DNA of 64,000 nucleotides from assembly GCF_009827295.1 (NCBI RefSeq), contig NZ_WTYD01000001.1:682001-746000 (forward strand), in the 5' to 3' direction. Under the pieces are notes generated by a model. It did not search any database and had not been told where the DNA came from. It worked only from the letters and a program-made list of their open reading frames with translations. A program made the translations under genes and the position numbers. The DNA comes from Qipengyuania pelagi (lineage in GTDB: Bacteria; Pseudomonadota; Alphaproteobacteria; Sphingomonadales; Sphingomonadaceae). Below, in pieces: positions 33,250 to 42,709 of this stretch (position 1 is the first letter of the stretch; every line of letters starts with the position of its first letter).

Positions 33250-34482
33250 TTAGCCGAGAAATTCGTCAGGCCGTTCCCACCTGCTGACGGATGCCGTAAC
33301 GGTCAGATTGGCATTCGCGCTCGCGACGGTCCGCGTCATGTCGAGCAGACGATCGAAGGGCAGCACGAAACCGATGATCAAGGCCGTCTGCGCGGTCGAA
33401 ACGCCGACCGAGGCGAGGACGGCCGCGAGCATGAACAGGGAGGCCGAAGGGATCGGCGCAGTCCCGAATGCCGCGAGCGCTCCGGTCAGCAGGACGATAC
33501 CCAGCATCGCCGGGTCCGGCGTCACGCCAAGCGCCTGCAGGCTGAAGACGCTCAGCAATCCCACATACATGGCCGTTCCGTCCTTGCCGATGCTCGCGCC
33601 GATCGGAAGAACGGTCGATGCGACACCGCGATCGATCTGCATCTTCTCGATCGCCACCCGCAAGGCGACGGGAAGAGTGGCAGCCGACGAGGCCGTGGCG
33701 AAGGCGACGGCAAGCGCGTCGATCGCCGCACGATAGAACCGTCCGACCTGCCGCTTCGCAACGAAGAGGAGCAGCGGAACATGGACCAGCGCAATCTGCA
33801 CCGCGACCCCGATCACCACGCAGAGAGCCAGCCAGCCGATATTGGTGAAGACCGCGATCCCGTTCTGCGCGACCGCAACGGCGATCAGTGCGAAGACGCC
33901 ATAGGGCGTGAACTCCATCACCAGCGCGACCAGCCGGAACAGGATGCGCGCGGCCGATTGCAGCAGGTTTGCAACCGGACGTCCTTCCTCCCCAGCCAGT
34001 ACGGTGGCGACACCGAAGGCGATCGCGAAGAAGATGATGGCGAGCATGTCGCCCGCCACCAGCGCCTCGACCACATTGACAGGGACGATGCCCATCAGCT
34101 GATCGTAAACCGGCACAGGCTCGCCCAGAGCGAAGGCTTCCCCGCTCCCGATCGCCGCGCCCAGGCCTGGCTGGATGACGAGACCCGCCGCCATCCCGAT
34201 CGCGACCGCGCAGAAGGTGGTGGCCGCGAACAGGGCGATCGTACGCGCACCGACCGCGCCCAGCCTGCGCGGATCGGCAAGCGCGGTGACGCCCGAGGCG
34301 AGGCTGATGAAAACGATGGGAACCACCAGCATTCGGATCAGCCGCACGAACAGATCGCCGAGGAAGGCGACATAGACGGTTGCCGATGGCGCCAGCAGGC
34401 CAAGCGCGACCCCGGCAACCAGACCGACCACGACACGGCGCCACAATGCCAGCGCCTGCCACCGCCGCAGCCAGGTCATCAT
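33250..34482 (-). CDS. Dicarboxylate/amino acid:cation symporter (DAACS family)
   Basis: A 410-aa membrane protein of the GltP/DctA fold: PSATVYVAFLGDLFVRLIRMLVVPIVFISLASGV near the N-terminus and the re-entrant loop with SSAATLPVAL (serine-rich motif) and TVLPIGASIGKDGTAMY further on are diagnostic. These carriers take up glutamate, aspartate or C4-dicarboxylates with sodium or protons. ATG 34482 is preferred to the TTG six bases upstream. It directly follows dgcN-dgcA-like genes, so import of glutamate (perhaps the D form) is a reasonable guess. Confidence 0.9.
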   Translation of the reverse strand: MMTWLRRWQALALWRRVVVGLVAGVALGLLAPSATVYVAFLGDLFVRLIRMLVVPIVFISLASGVTALADPRRLGAVGARTIALFAATTFCAVAIGMAAGLVIQPGLGAAIGSGEAFALGEPVPVYDQLMGIVPVNVVEALVAGDMLAIIFFAIAFGVATVLAGEEGRPVANLLQSAARILFRLVALVMEFTPYGVFALIAVAVAQNGIAVFTNIGWLALCVVIGVAVQIALVHVPLLLFVAKRQVGRFYRAAIDALAVAFATASSAATLPVALRVAIEKMQIDRGVASTVLPIGASIGKDGTAMYVGLLSVFSLQALGVTPDPAMLGIVLLTGALAAFGTAPIPSASLFMLAAVLASVGVSTAQTALIIGFVLPFDRLLDMTRTVASANANLTVTASVSRWERPDEFLG

Positions 34483-34494
34483 CGCCAATCCCCT

Positions 34495-35499
34495 TTAATT
34501 CGCCGCGCCCCAGAAGCCTTCGCACGGCCGGTGCAGCATCCCCCGATCGCAGGACACACCATCGCTGCGATCTTCCATGAGCCACAACGGTCCGTCCAGA
34601 TCGGCGAAAGCACTATCCGCAGCCAAAGCCAGGGCGGGGGCGATCGAGAGCGAGGAACTGATCATGCACCCGATCATGATACCCAGCTCTCTCTCGCGAG
34701 CCTGGTCGATCAGCTGGAGCGCTCCGGTCAGCCCACCCGCCTTGTCCAGCTTCACGTTCACCACCCCGTATCCGCTCGCCAGATTGTCGAGATCGCTGGC
34801 GGTGTGGATGGATTCATCGGCAGCGATCGGGATCGCGGATGCGAAGCCGTCGAGCGCCCTGTCCTCCCCAGCGGGCAAAGGCTGTTCCAGGAGATCGACG
34901 CGCAGGTCGATCATCAGCTCCTGCAACCCTTCGACCTCCTTCATAGACCAGCTTTCGTTCGGATCGACGATCAGGCGCGGATCGGGCGCGGCTTCGCGCA
35001 CGGCGCGCAATTGCGCGGCGGGATCGCTCGAATCGACCTTGACCTTTACAAGCGGCGCCCGAGCCAGTTCGCGCGCGGCATCCCGCATCGCATCGGGGGT
35101 GTCGAGGCCGATGGTAAGCGCGGTTGCGATCGGCGCCAGCGGTTCGGCGAGCCCAAGCGTGGCGAATACGCTCCGGCCCGTCAGCCGCGCTTCCAGATCC
35201 CACAGCGCGCAATCGAGGGCATTTCGCGCCGCGCCCGCCGGCATCAGATCGAGCAGGTCGTGTCTGCTCGCCCCCGCTTCGATAGGCCCCTTTTGCGCTT
35301 CGATCGCGGCAAGCGCGCTTTCCACGCTCTCGCCGTAACGCGGGTAGGGGACGCCTTCACCGCGCCCCACCTTCCCGTCGCGACCGATCGCGACCGTCAC
35401 CACTTCGGCAGCGGTCTTCACGCCGCGTGAGATACGGAAGGGCCGGGCGAGAGGAAGGCTTTCGTGGCGTGCGGAAAGGGTGGTGCCAGCTCCCGCCAT
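34495..35499 (-). CDS. dgcA: Enolase-superfamily epimerase, probable N-acetyl-D-glutamate racemase DgcA
   Basis: A 334-aa member of the muconate-lactonizing/dipeptide-epimerase branch of the enolase superfamily. PLVKVKVD gives the catalytic KxK, metal ligands come from VDPNES, LLEQPLP and AADES, and VNVKLDKAGG holds the opposite-face lysine. By sequence alone it would be called an L-Ala-D/L-Glu epimerase. The one-base overlap with a DUF1611 (DgcN) gene indicates the DgcN-DgcA pathway, in which N-acetyl-D-glutamate is converted to the L form. Either assignment links it to cell-wall D-glutamate. Confidence 0.82.
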   Translation of the reverse strand: MAGAGTTLSARHESLPLARPFRISRGVKTAAEVVTVAIGRDGKVGRGEGVPYPRYGESVESALAAIEAQKGPIEAGASRHDLLDLMPAGAARNALDCALWDLEARLTGRSVFATLGLAEPLAPIATALTIGLDTPDAMRDAARELARAPLVKVKVDSSDPAAQLRAVREAAPDPRLIVDPNESWSMKEVEGLQELMIDLRVDLLEQPLPAGEDRALDGFASAIPIAADESIHTASDLDNLASGYGVVNVKLDKAGGLTGALQLIDQARERELGIMIGCMISSSLSIAPALALAADSAFADLDGPLWLMEDRSDGVSCDRGMLHRPCEGFWGAAN

Positions 35500-36524
35500 C
35501 AGGCCCGTGCCACCCCTTCCACCGGACCGAGCAGCGCGTCGAGGATCGGTTCCACGCCCATCCGGTGCGGATCGGTACAGGGCAGACCGTGTTCGTCCTG
35601 AAGCCGCAGGCAGAGTGCGATCGCCTCGTTCTGGTCGAGGCTCGATGTGTTCAGGGCGATACCGATCATGCGGACATCAGGGCTGGTGAGGCGGGCGGTC
35701 GCAAGGTTCGCTGCGATGCATTCGGCCAGGTCGGGCGGGGCGCGATGGGTCAGGCCGCGCATCACGCGCCGGGTCGGATCGTGGCACATGACGAGCGCGG
35801 CGGGTTGGGCACCGTGCAATAGGCCGGTCGAAACGCCGGCGAAAGAGGGGTGGAAGAGCGAGCCTTGCCCCTCGATCAGATCCCAACCCCCGTCATGGCG
35901 GGCGGGGGCGAGCTGTTCGATCGCGCCGGAAATGAAATCGGCCACCACCGCGTCGAGCGGGATGCCCGCTCCGGCGACGAGGATGCCAGTCTGTCCCGTC
36001 GCACGAAAATCGCAGGCGATCCCGCGCGCGTCCATCCCGCGCTGAAGCGCCAGCGTCGTATACATCTTGCCGGACGAGCAATCGGTCCCGACCGTCAGCA
36101 GGCGATTGCCCGGTCGGGGATCGCCCGTCCCGACCATCAACCCTTCAGGCGGATCGCGAACGTCGTGAAGGAGGCGGCCCGTTCGCTGCGCGGCCTCCAC
36201 CAGGCGCGGCTCGTCCTTCAATCTGCGATGCAGGCCTGACGCGAGGTCGAGACCGGCCTCCATGGCCTTGATCGCATCCTCGATAACGGTCTTTTCCAGC
36301 GTACCGCCGGAATTGACTATGCCGAGGACCATCGTGCGCGCGCCCTTCGCAACCGCCTCCGCAAAATTCATTCTCGGCAGTCCGAGCGTGAGCGGGCACT
36401 CATCGCTGCGATATTCGGCCACGCATTGTTCGGGTCGGAATACCGCCAGCCCGCGGGCGGTCTTGATGGCATAGGGATCGGTCGAATTGCCGAGATAGAG
36501 GAGATAGGGTGTCGCGATCATCAT
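35499..36524 (-). CDS. dgcN: DUF1611 family protein, probable D-glutamate N-acetyltransferase DgcN
   Basis: A 341-aa protein starting MMIATPYLLYLGNS, the typical DUF1611/DgcN start. A P-loop-like TVGTDCSSGKMYTTLAL (about residue 150), RATGQTGILVAGAG, and EGQGSLFHPSFAGVS are family landmarks. DgcN is reported to acetylate D-glutamate as the first step of its catabolism. ATGs at 36533 and 36521 are near-equivalent starts. The gene overlaps dgcA by one base, and a LysR gene lies 87 bp upstream, as in known dgc loci. Confidence 0.83.
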   Translation of the reverse strand: MMIATPYLLYLGNSTDPYAIKTARGLAVFRPEQCVAEYRSDECPLTLGLPRMNFAEAVAKGARTMVLGIVNSGGTLEKTVIEDAIKAMEAGLDLASGLHRRLKDEPRLVEAAQRTGRLLHDVRDPPEGLMVGTGDPRPGNRLLTVGTDCSSGKMYTTLALQRGMDARGIACDFRATGQTGILVAGAGIPLDAVVADFISGAIEQLAPARHDGGWDLIEGQGSLFHPSFAGVSTGLLHGAQPAALVMCHDPTRRVMRGLTHRAPPDLAECIAANLATARLTSPDVRMIGIALNTSSLDQNEAIALCLRLQDEHGLPCTDPHRMGVEPILDALLGPVEGVARA

Positions 36525-36611
36525 GGCCCGCATTTCGCAAGAAAACGCGACCTTACTGCGATGCGCTCGGCCCACCCAGAGGGCCTGTCCCATCGGAGGC
36601 ATAGCATCGGG

Positions 36612-37496
36612 CTATACCGCGTCGATCACCTCGGCGAGCAGAGCGAGGAAATCGGCACCCGCGCGCGAAGGTGGGCGGGCTTGCAGATAGACCGCATTGA
36701 TGTCGAAGGTCAGCGCGGGTTGGAGCGGGCGGCTGGCGAGCCCCGCCGCGAGAGCGGATTCGGCGGTGAAATTGTCGACGATCGCCATGCCCAGTCCCGC
36801 GCGCACGAGCGCCGCCGCGATGTAATAGGTGCGCGAGGACGCGCTTTCGGTCAGCGTTACTTCGAGGCGTTCGAGTTCGCTGCGCAGCAATTGGCCGATG
36901 GGACCGTTCTGGATCGGACTGATGAAATCCTTGCCCTCCATGTCCGCCAGATGGATGCGTGAGGGTGCATCGGGCAGATCTTCCGGCCGGAACAACACCA
37001 CCAATTCCCCTTCGCCGATCACCTGATGGGCGACCGGTGCGGCAATCGGGACTTCGAAGCTGATCGCGATATCGGTTTCCCGCTCGTAGAGCTTGCGCAC
37101 GATCTCGTCGTGGTGGAGCGTCTGGAGATCGAAGCGAATCTCGCTTCGCTTCGCGGTGAAACGCGCCACCGCCTCCGGCAAGGCGCCAAGCCCCAGCGAA
37201 GGCAGGGCCGAAATGCGCAGCAGGCTGCCTTCGCCCTGGCGCAGATTGCGGCACGCCTGATGCAGCGAGCGGACGCGGTCCTGAATGTCCGACACCTCGC
37301 CGAACAGGGTGCGCGCGTCTTCCGTCGGGATCAGTCGTCCTTTTGTCCGCTCGAAAAGGTCCAGTCCCAACGATTTCTCGGCATGGCGAAGCACCTTGGT
37401 GACGCTCGGCTGCGACACGTTGAGCGCGCGCGCCGCTGCGCTGACCGTGCCGTGGAGGAATACCGCGTGGAAGACTTCGATCTGGCGTAAATTCAT
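36612..37496 (-). CDS. LysR family transcriptional regulator of the dgc locus
   Basis: A 294-aa regulator with the standard N-terminal winged helix (LRQIEVFHAVFLHGTVSAAARALNVSQPSVTKVLRHAEKSLGLDLFERTKGRLIPTE) and a C-terminal substrate-binding domain. It precedes dgcN-dgcA-symporter on the same strand and is divergent from an N-acyl-D-amino-acid deacylase across 164 bp, so it may control both. It occupies the position of DgcR in described D-glutamate loci. ATG 37496 is at the family start. Confidence 0.9.
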   Translation of the reverse strand: MNLRQIEVFHAVFLHGTVSAAARALNVSQPSVTKVLRHAEKSLGLDLFERTKGRLIPTEDARTLFGEVSDIQDRVRSLHQACRNLRQGEGSLLRISALPSLGLGALPEAVARFTAKRSEIRFDLQTLHHDEIVRKLYERETDIAISFEVPIAAPVAHQVIGEGELVVLFRPEDLPDAPSRIHLADMEGKDFISPIQNGPIGQLLRSELERLEVTLTESASSRTYYIAAALVRAGLGMAIVDNFTAESALAAGLASRPLQPALTFDINAVYLQARPPSRAGADFLALLAEVIDAV

Positions 37497-37660
37497 CGGT
37501 GAAACGACCTCGCTGCAAGGGGACACATTCGGTGCGGTTATGGCCTTCAAATGTGTCGGCAGGGTTCAGGGGTGGACGGATCGGCGGCAATCGTAAATGC
37601 CTTTCGTCTGTTACCGCGTGGCGCAATCTGCGTCGTCGGTCGCGAAGAGGAGCGTTCGTC

Positions 37661-39268
37661 ATGCCGTCCTTGCCTGTCCTCCGCCTGCCATCCCTTGCCG
37701 CACTCGCCTGCGCTCTGTCGCTGGGAGCTTGCGCCACCAGCACGCCGCCTGCCGTCGATATCGTGATCCGCGGCGGAACCATCTATGACGGCGGCGAGAC
37801 GCCAGCCTATCCTGGAGACGTTGCGATCACGGGCGACAGGATCGCCTATGTCGGACCTCCGCGCAAGTTTGCGGCCGGACGGGTGATCGACGCGCGGGGC
37901 CAGATCGTGGCGCCGGGCTTCATCGATCCGCACACCCATGCGGATATCTTCCTGCGCGCGGACGATCCCGCCGAGCGGCTCAACGCCGCCTGGCTGACCC
38001 AGGGGGCGAGCACGGTGATGATCGGCGTCGATGGCGGCGGCACGCCCGATGTCGCGGAGGATGCGCGCAAGCTGGCCAATTCGGGCGTCGGCACCAATGT
38101 GGTGCCCTTCGTGGGCTTCGGCGCGGTTCGGGGGCGGGTGCTGGGCGATGTGGCGCGCGCGCCCGACAGCGATGAGCTCGACACCATGAAGCAGCTGGTC
38201 GCAGGCGCGATGTGCGCAGGCGCGACGGGCTTTTCTACGGGCCTGTTCTATGCCCCGCAGAGCTTCGCCACGACCGGGGAGGTGATCGCTCTGGCGCGGG
38301 AAGCAGGGCAGCGCGGCGGGCTCTACGATACGCACCAGCGCGATGAATCCTCCTATACGATCGGGCTGATGGATTCGACGCGGGAGGCGATCCGCATCGG
38401 CGAGGAGGCGGGCGCGCCAGTCCATATCGCGCATATCAAGGCGCTGGGTGTGGACGTGCAGGGCGAAGCGCCCGCCCTGATAGCCTTGATCGAGGCCGCG
38501 CGGGCGCGGGGGATCGATGTGACCGCCGACCAATATCCCTGGCTGGCTTCGGGATCGAGTCTCGATGCCGCGCTGCTGCCGCGCTGGGCGGTCGATGGCG
38601 GGGCGGAAGCGCTGCTGGCGCGGTTTGCCGATCCTGCTACCAAGGCGCGTATCCGCACGGAAATGGACGAAAACCTGCGCCGCCGGGGTGGAGCCGCGTC
38701 GCTGCTTCTCACCGCTCCCGGTCGGGTCTGGACAGGGCGAACCCTGGAAGAACAGGCGCAGGCCGAGGGGATCGATCCGGTCGAGGCTGCAATCCGCATC
38801 ATCGCACAGGTCGCGTCGGAAGGCGGGCGGGGGACAGAGGTTGCCTCCTTCAACATGGCGCAGGGCGATGTCGAGGCATTGATGCGCCAGCCATGGGTGG
38901 TGACCGCCTCGGACGGTTCGCTGGGCCATCCCCGAATGTTCGCCACCTATCCCGAGAAGTACCGTACCTATGTGGTGGAACGCGGGACGATCGACCTTGC
39001 GCGCTTCATCCGTCAATCGACCGGGCAGGTCGCCGATATCTACAAGGTCGAAGAGCGCGGTTATCTGAAGCCCGGCTATTTCGCCGATGTGCTTGTCCTC
39101 GATCCCGAAGAATACGCGCCACGCGCGACCTATCTGTCGCCGCGCGAGTTGAGCGAGGGGGTCACCGCGCTGTTCGTGAATGGACGGTTGGCGGTCAATC
39201 ACGGCGCGGTGACCGGGGAGGCGGCGGGCCGCGTGCTGCTGCGGTCGCGACCTGCCCGTTGCCCCTGA
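37661..39268 (+). CDS. N-acyl-D-amino-acid deacylase (D-aminoacylase), lipoprotein
   Basis: A 535-aa amidohydrolase-superfamily enzyme: DPHTHADIF (metal HxH), GVDGGGTPD, TGFSTGLFYAP, DTHQRDES, HIKALG, TADQYPW and ASDGSLGHPR are the D-aminoacylase signature set. The N-terminus is a lipoprotein signal (SLGAC, cysteine about residue 22), so it acts in the periplasm or at the outer membrane, which is unusual for this mostly cytoplasmic family. It would release D-amino acids from N-acylated forms. It is divergent from the LysR regulator. Confidence 0.9.
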   Translation: MPSLPVLRLPSLAALACALSLGACATSTPPAVDIVIRGGTIYDGGETPAYPGDVAITGDRIAYVGPPRKFAAGRVIDARGQIVAPGFIDPHTHADIFLRADDPAERLNAAWLTQGASTVMIGVDGGGTPDVAEDARKLANSGVGTNVVPFVGFGAVRGRVLGDVARAPDSDELDTMKQLVAGAMCAGATGFSTGLFYAPQSFATTGEVIALAREAGQRGGLYDTHQRDESSYTIGLMDSTREAIRIGEEAGAPVHIAHIKALGVDVQGEAPALIALIEAARARGIDVTADQYPWLASGSSLDAALLPRWAVDGGAEALLARFADPATKARIRTEMDENLRRRGGAASLLLTAPGRVWTGRTLEEQAQAEGIDPVEAAIRIIAQVASEGGRGTEVASFNMAQGDVEALMRQPWVVTASDGSLGHPRMFATYPEKYRTYVVERGTIDLARFIRQSTGQVADIYKVEERGYLKPGYFADVLVLDPEEYAPRATYLSPRELSEGVTALFVNGRLAVNHGAVTGEAAGRVLLRSRPARCP

Positions 39269-39275
39269 CAGGAAA

Positions 39276-39309
39276 AGGCCCGCCCGCGGCATGAACCGCG
39301 AGCGGGCCT
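39276..39309. terminator. Bidirectional terminator between deacylase and TonB receptor
   Basis: AGGCCCGC-c-CGCGG pairs with CCGCG-a-GCGGGCCT around a 6-nt loop. On the minus strand it is followed by CCTTTTCC, so it suits the TonB receptor transcript best, while also lying 7 bp after the deacylase stop. Confidence 0.75.
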
Positions 39310-39324
39310 CCCCGTATTCAAGCC

Positions 39325-42240
39325 TTAGAATTCGAGCCGGACGCCGAAGCGGAATGTGCGGCCCAGCAGATCGCTGTAAGTGCTGTTCGCCGCCAGACCC
39401 GTTTCCGGCAGGATGATGGGATCGGCATCGAACAGATTGGTGATGTGCATGAACACCTCCGCATCCGCGCCCATCGCTTCAGCGATCTTGGCGGTCGCAT
39501 TGAGGTCTACGTAGAACACGCCGTCAATGCTGTTGTCGTCGGTCGTGCGTGCCAGCGAGGTCGAGGGCGGACACGCCGTCGAACACTCGAAACGGGTTGC
39601 GGAATACCGTCCACTGCCGACGCCGCGACCCACTGCCGTCAGACCGAAATCGGGCGTCTGAAGGGCGATCGAGCCACGATACAGCCAGTCGGGCGGCCCG
39701 CTGCCGGACAGAGTGCCGAGCGGACTGATCGGTTCGGTGATCCCGTCATCCACCACGCTTTCGAGATAATGCGTCGCCACCGCGCGCAGGACGAGGGAGC
39801 TGTTCATCATGCCGAAGACATCGTCGAGGCCCAGGCGATAGGAGACGTCGAAATCGATGCCTTCGTTGCGCACCTCGGCGAAGTTGAAGGGGCTCGCGCG
39901 GAAGAACAGTTCGCGGACCCCGTCGGGATCGGGGCCGTAGGCCGCACAGAACCTAGTGATGCCCTCGTTGCAGCGGTTGAAGATGTCCTGCGCGAAATAC
40001 TGCCCGATGGCCCCTTCCACGGTGATGTTGAAATAGTCGACCGAGGCGGACAGGCCGGGAACGAAGCGCGGCGTCAGCACCACGCCCGCCGAATAGGTGT
40101 CGGCCTTTTCCGGCTCGAGATCGAGATTGCCCGTCGTGGTCTCGCGGAAGGTAATGGTGGTCGCCGGATTGACGAAGGCATTGGTCAGCGTGTTCGTCCG
40201 CGATGTGCCCGCCTGGAACAATTCGTTCAGATTGGGCGCCCGGATGTCGCGCGAATAGGTTCCGCGCAGCATGATGTCGTCGATCGGCTGCCAGGTCGCG
40301 CCAAGTTTGTAGGTCGTGACGTAGCCCGACGTGGAATAGTCCGTCGCACGCACCGCGCCGTTGAAGATGAGCCCGAAGCCAAGCGGAACGACGGTTTCAA
40401 GGTATGCTTCCTTGACGTCGTATTCCCCGAAGGTCGGGAGGTAGTTACCGACCTGGAAGCCGGTCTGAAAGTCGGTGGGGACGAAGCCGGAGACCTCTTC
40501 CTTGCGATATTCGGCGCCGACGGCGAGGCTCACGTCACCGGCCCAGAGCGCGAAGGGCGTGAAAGACAGGTTCGCACCCACGACCGTCTGCTTCAATTTC
40601 TGGTCGCGATAGGGGTCGCCGAGGACGTAGTCGATCGCCGCCGGATTGGTGACGCCCGTGCCCAGGATGTTGAGCGGGACGCAGCCATTGGTCGGATCCG
40701 TCAGTGTCGAACGGCACACGATGGTGCCTGCCGGAACGCCGATCGCATTGCCCGCCGGGGCGAACACGGCGTCGATGGCGTTGTTGTAATTGGCGTTGAT
40801 GATGATGTCGCGCAGCTGTTCGTGGGAATTGGTTTCGCCATACTGGACATAGGCATCCCAGATCGCGGCCTTGCCCGCGATTTCGAATTCGCCTTCGACG
40901 CCGCCTAGATAGCGCTGAACGTCGCGCTGGTTGTTGAGAGCGCGGAACGGCAGGTCGCTCTGCGTCGTGCCGACCGTCACCGTGTTGATGCCCGCCGCCT
41001 GCGCGCCCAGAGTGCGGATCAGGAACGCGTTGTCGCCACGCAGAACCCGGCCAGTCGAGAATTGCGGACCGGCGTTGAAAAAGGTTTCCTGCCAATTGTA
41101 GGAGGCTTCGATGAAGGCGGTGGCCCAGGGCGTAATATCGAAGCTCAGGCGACCGAAGGCATTGCGCCGATCCTCTTCCGGCGAGAGGCCGATGCGGCTG
41201 TTCGAATCGTCGACCTGATAACTGCCGCCGATCGTGATGCCACTGCTTTGCGCGACGGTCGGGAACTGGCCGTAATCATAGCGCAGCACCTGCCCACCAG
41301 GGCCGAAATAGAGGCCGCGAAGGCGGTTGGCGACGCCCCCGGACGACGCGTTGATGATCCCGCCGGGTGCGGCATTGTTGCGATTGCCGGGGCCGCGCAC
41401 GATGAACTGCGGGAGGCCGTTGGACGCCGTATAGTCGGGGTTGGGAATGATATTCGGCACGCCGAAATTCCAGTCCCGATCGACTTTGAAGATACCGTCC
41501 TGATGCGAAACCTGCCCACTCAGGAGCAGATGCCCGCGTCCATCCGCGAAGGGCACGCCGGTCGCGGCGTTGACCTGATAGGTGAAGCCGTCGCCCTTGT
41601 CGGTTATGCCGGCATTGCCGCTGAGCTTCAGGCCCTCATAACGCTTGTCGAGCACGAAATTGACCACGCCCGCGACCGCGTCGGAACCATAGGCGGCCGA
41701 TGCGCCTCCCGTAACCACCTCGACGCGGCTGACGAGCTGCTGGGGGAAGGTGTTGACGTCGACAAAGCCTTGCACGGTCGAAGGCACGGTCCGCCGCCCG
41801 TCGAGCAGGACCAGCGTCCGTTCCAGCCCGAGATTGCGCAGATTGATCGTGTTGATGCCCGACAGGCCGGAGCTGATGTTGAGGCGGGAATTCGACAGCT
41901 GCGCGCTGCCTGCGACCGAGGGGAGTTGGCTGACGAGGTCGAAGAGATTGTTGGTCGGCGATTCCGCCTGGATTTGTTCCGTGCTGATAACTGTCAGCGG
42001 AGTCGGGCTGTCGAAACCGAGCCTCGCGACGCGCGAGCCGGTGACGATGATCTCATCGGAGGAGCGCTCGATCGTCTCGGTCGTCTGGACGGCGGGATCT
42101 TCGTCCTCGTCCGCAGCCGTTTGCGCTGCCGCGGGCACTGCCGCGATTGCTAGGAGGGCCGTGCTCGCAAGCGCGCTGCTGCTGGCGAAGCGAGTGCGGC
42201 CGGACGAAAACCGGGATGGTGTGCGCTTTGGCAAATTCAT
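39325..42240 (-). CDS. Large TonB-dependent receptor
   Basis: A 971-aa outer-membrane receptor. A signal region ending AAAQT is followed by TonB-box-like DEIIVTGSRVARLGFDSPTPLTVIS, a plug (NNLFDLVSQLPSVAG, RTLVLLDGRRTVPS, GGASAAYGSDAVAGVVNFVL) and a long barrel ending TFRFGVRLEF. It has no STN domain. This subclass is often tied to peptide or complex substrate uptake in sphingomonads. Here it faces a penicillin-acylase gene and the amino-sugar block, so muropeptides or acylated peptides are candidate substrates (inference). Confidence 0.92.
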   Translation of the reverse strand: MNLPKRTPSRFSSGRTRFASSSALASTALLAIAAVPAAAQTAADEDEDPAVQTTETIERSSDEIIVTGSRVARLGFDSPTPLTVISTEQIQAESPTNNLFDLVSQLPSVAGSAQLSNSRLNISSGLSGINTINLRNLGLERTLVLLDGRRTVPSTVQGFVDVNTFPQQLVSRVEVVTGGASAAYGSDAVAGVVNFVLDKRYEGLKLSGNAGITDKGDGFTYQVNAATGVPFADGRGHLLLSGQVSHQDGIFKVDRDWNFGVPNIIPNPDYTASNGLPQFIVRGPGNRNNAAPGGIINASSGGVANRLRGLYFGPGGQVLRYDYGQFPTVAQSSGITIGGSYQVDDSNSRIGLSPEEDRRNAFGRLSFDITPWATAFIEASYNWQETFFNAGPQFSTGRVLRGDNAFLIRTLGAQAAGINTVTVGTTQSDLPFRALNNQRDVQRYLGGVEGEFEIAGKAAIWDAYVQYGETNSHEQLRDIIINANYNNAIDAVFAPAGNAIGVPAGTIVCRSTLTDPTNGCVPLNILGTGVTNPAAIDYVLGDPYRDQKLKQTVVGANLSFTPFALWAGDVSLAVGAEYRKEEVSGFVPTDFQTGFQVGNYLPTFGEYDVKEAYLETVVPLGFGLIFNGAVRATDYSTSGYVTTYKLGATWQPIDDIMLRGTYSRDIRAPNLNELFQAGTSRTNTLTNAFVNPATTITFRETTTGNLDLEPEKADTYSAGVVLTPRFVPGLSASVDYFNITVEGAIGQYFAQDIFNRCNEGITRFCAAYGPDPDGVRELFFRASPFNFAEVRNEGIDFDVSYRLGLDDVFGMMNSSLVLRAVATHYLESVVDDGITEPISPLGTLSGSGPPDWLYRGSIALQTPDFGLTAVGRGVGSGRYSATRFECSTACPPSTSLARTTDDNSIDGVFYVDLNATAKIAEAMGADAEVFMHITNLFDADPIILPETGLAANSTYSDLLGRTFRFGVRLEF

Positions 42241-42709
42241 CTTAAATCCCTCACTACCAAAACGGACGGTTCACGCCGCTGCCGGCCCGCCGAAACGGGT
42301 CATGACGAATTCGAACCATCCTGTTCCCTGAAGCAATTCCGGCCGTTGCGCCGAAATCGCGAAGCATTTCCACCCCATGACGGCCGGGCGGGATTGACCG
42401 TATTACGAATGTGCGCGCTGCATCGAAAATTGGTTCGATCGTTCGCCAAACCTTCTTTTTTCAGCACGTTCGAACCTAACCGCGAGCGAGGCTTCGTCAA
42501 TACGCGCAGCGCGCCCAGCTGTGCAGGAACATATAGCTTCGGGGTATGGCACGCCCATGCGCACTGGCGCGACGGGGCCGGACGAATAGCCGCGAGTTAT
42601 GGGGCGGCTTTTCATCGATATGCGCGGGACTTCGCCGCGCCGCTAGGATCGCGGGGACCCCGAGATCAGGCGGAGCGGCATTCGTGATTTCCAAACATCC
42701 AACCAGCCG
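42241..42709. other. Intergenic region between TonB receptor and acylase genes (469 bp)
   Basis: A divergent promoter region. No convincing gene is seen; short frames crossing it lack ribosome sites and family resemblance. It holds three TTCGAA-type sites: TTCGAACC (42310-42317), GGTTCGA (42432-42438) and the palindrome GTTCGAAC (42468-42475), which could be operator copies. Confidence 0.5.

Noticed and set aside
33238..35430. 730-codon plus-strand frame across the symporter and dgcA genes
   Set aside because: Its composition (Arg, Gln, His, Asp rich) is that of a shadow frame, and both minus-strand genes are clear families.
37547..39292. 581-codon minus-strand frame opposite the D-aminoacylase
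   Set aside because: Antisense to an intact, motif-complete enzyme; no family resemblance.
42346..42687. 113-codon frame in the receptor-acylase gap
   Set aside because: No recognisable domain, poor start context, and it overlaps probable promoter sequence.
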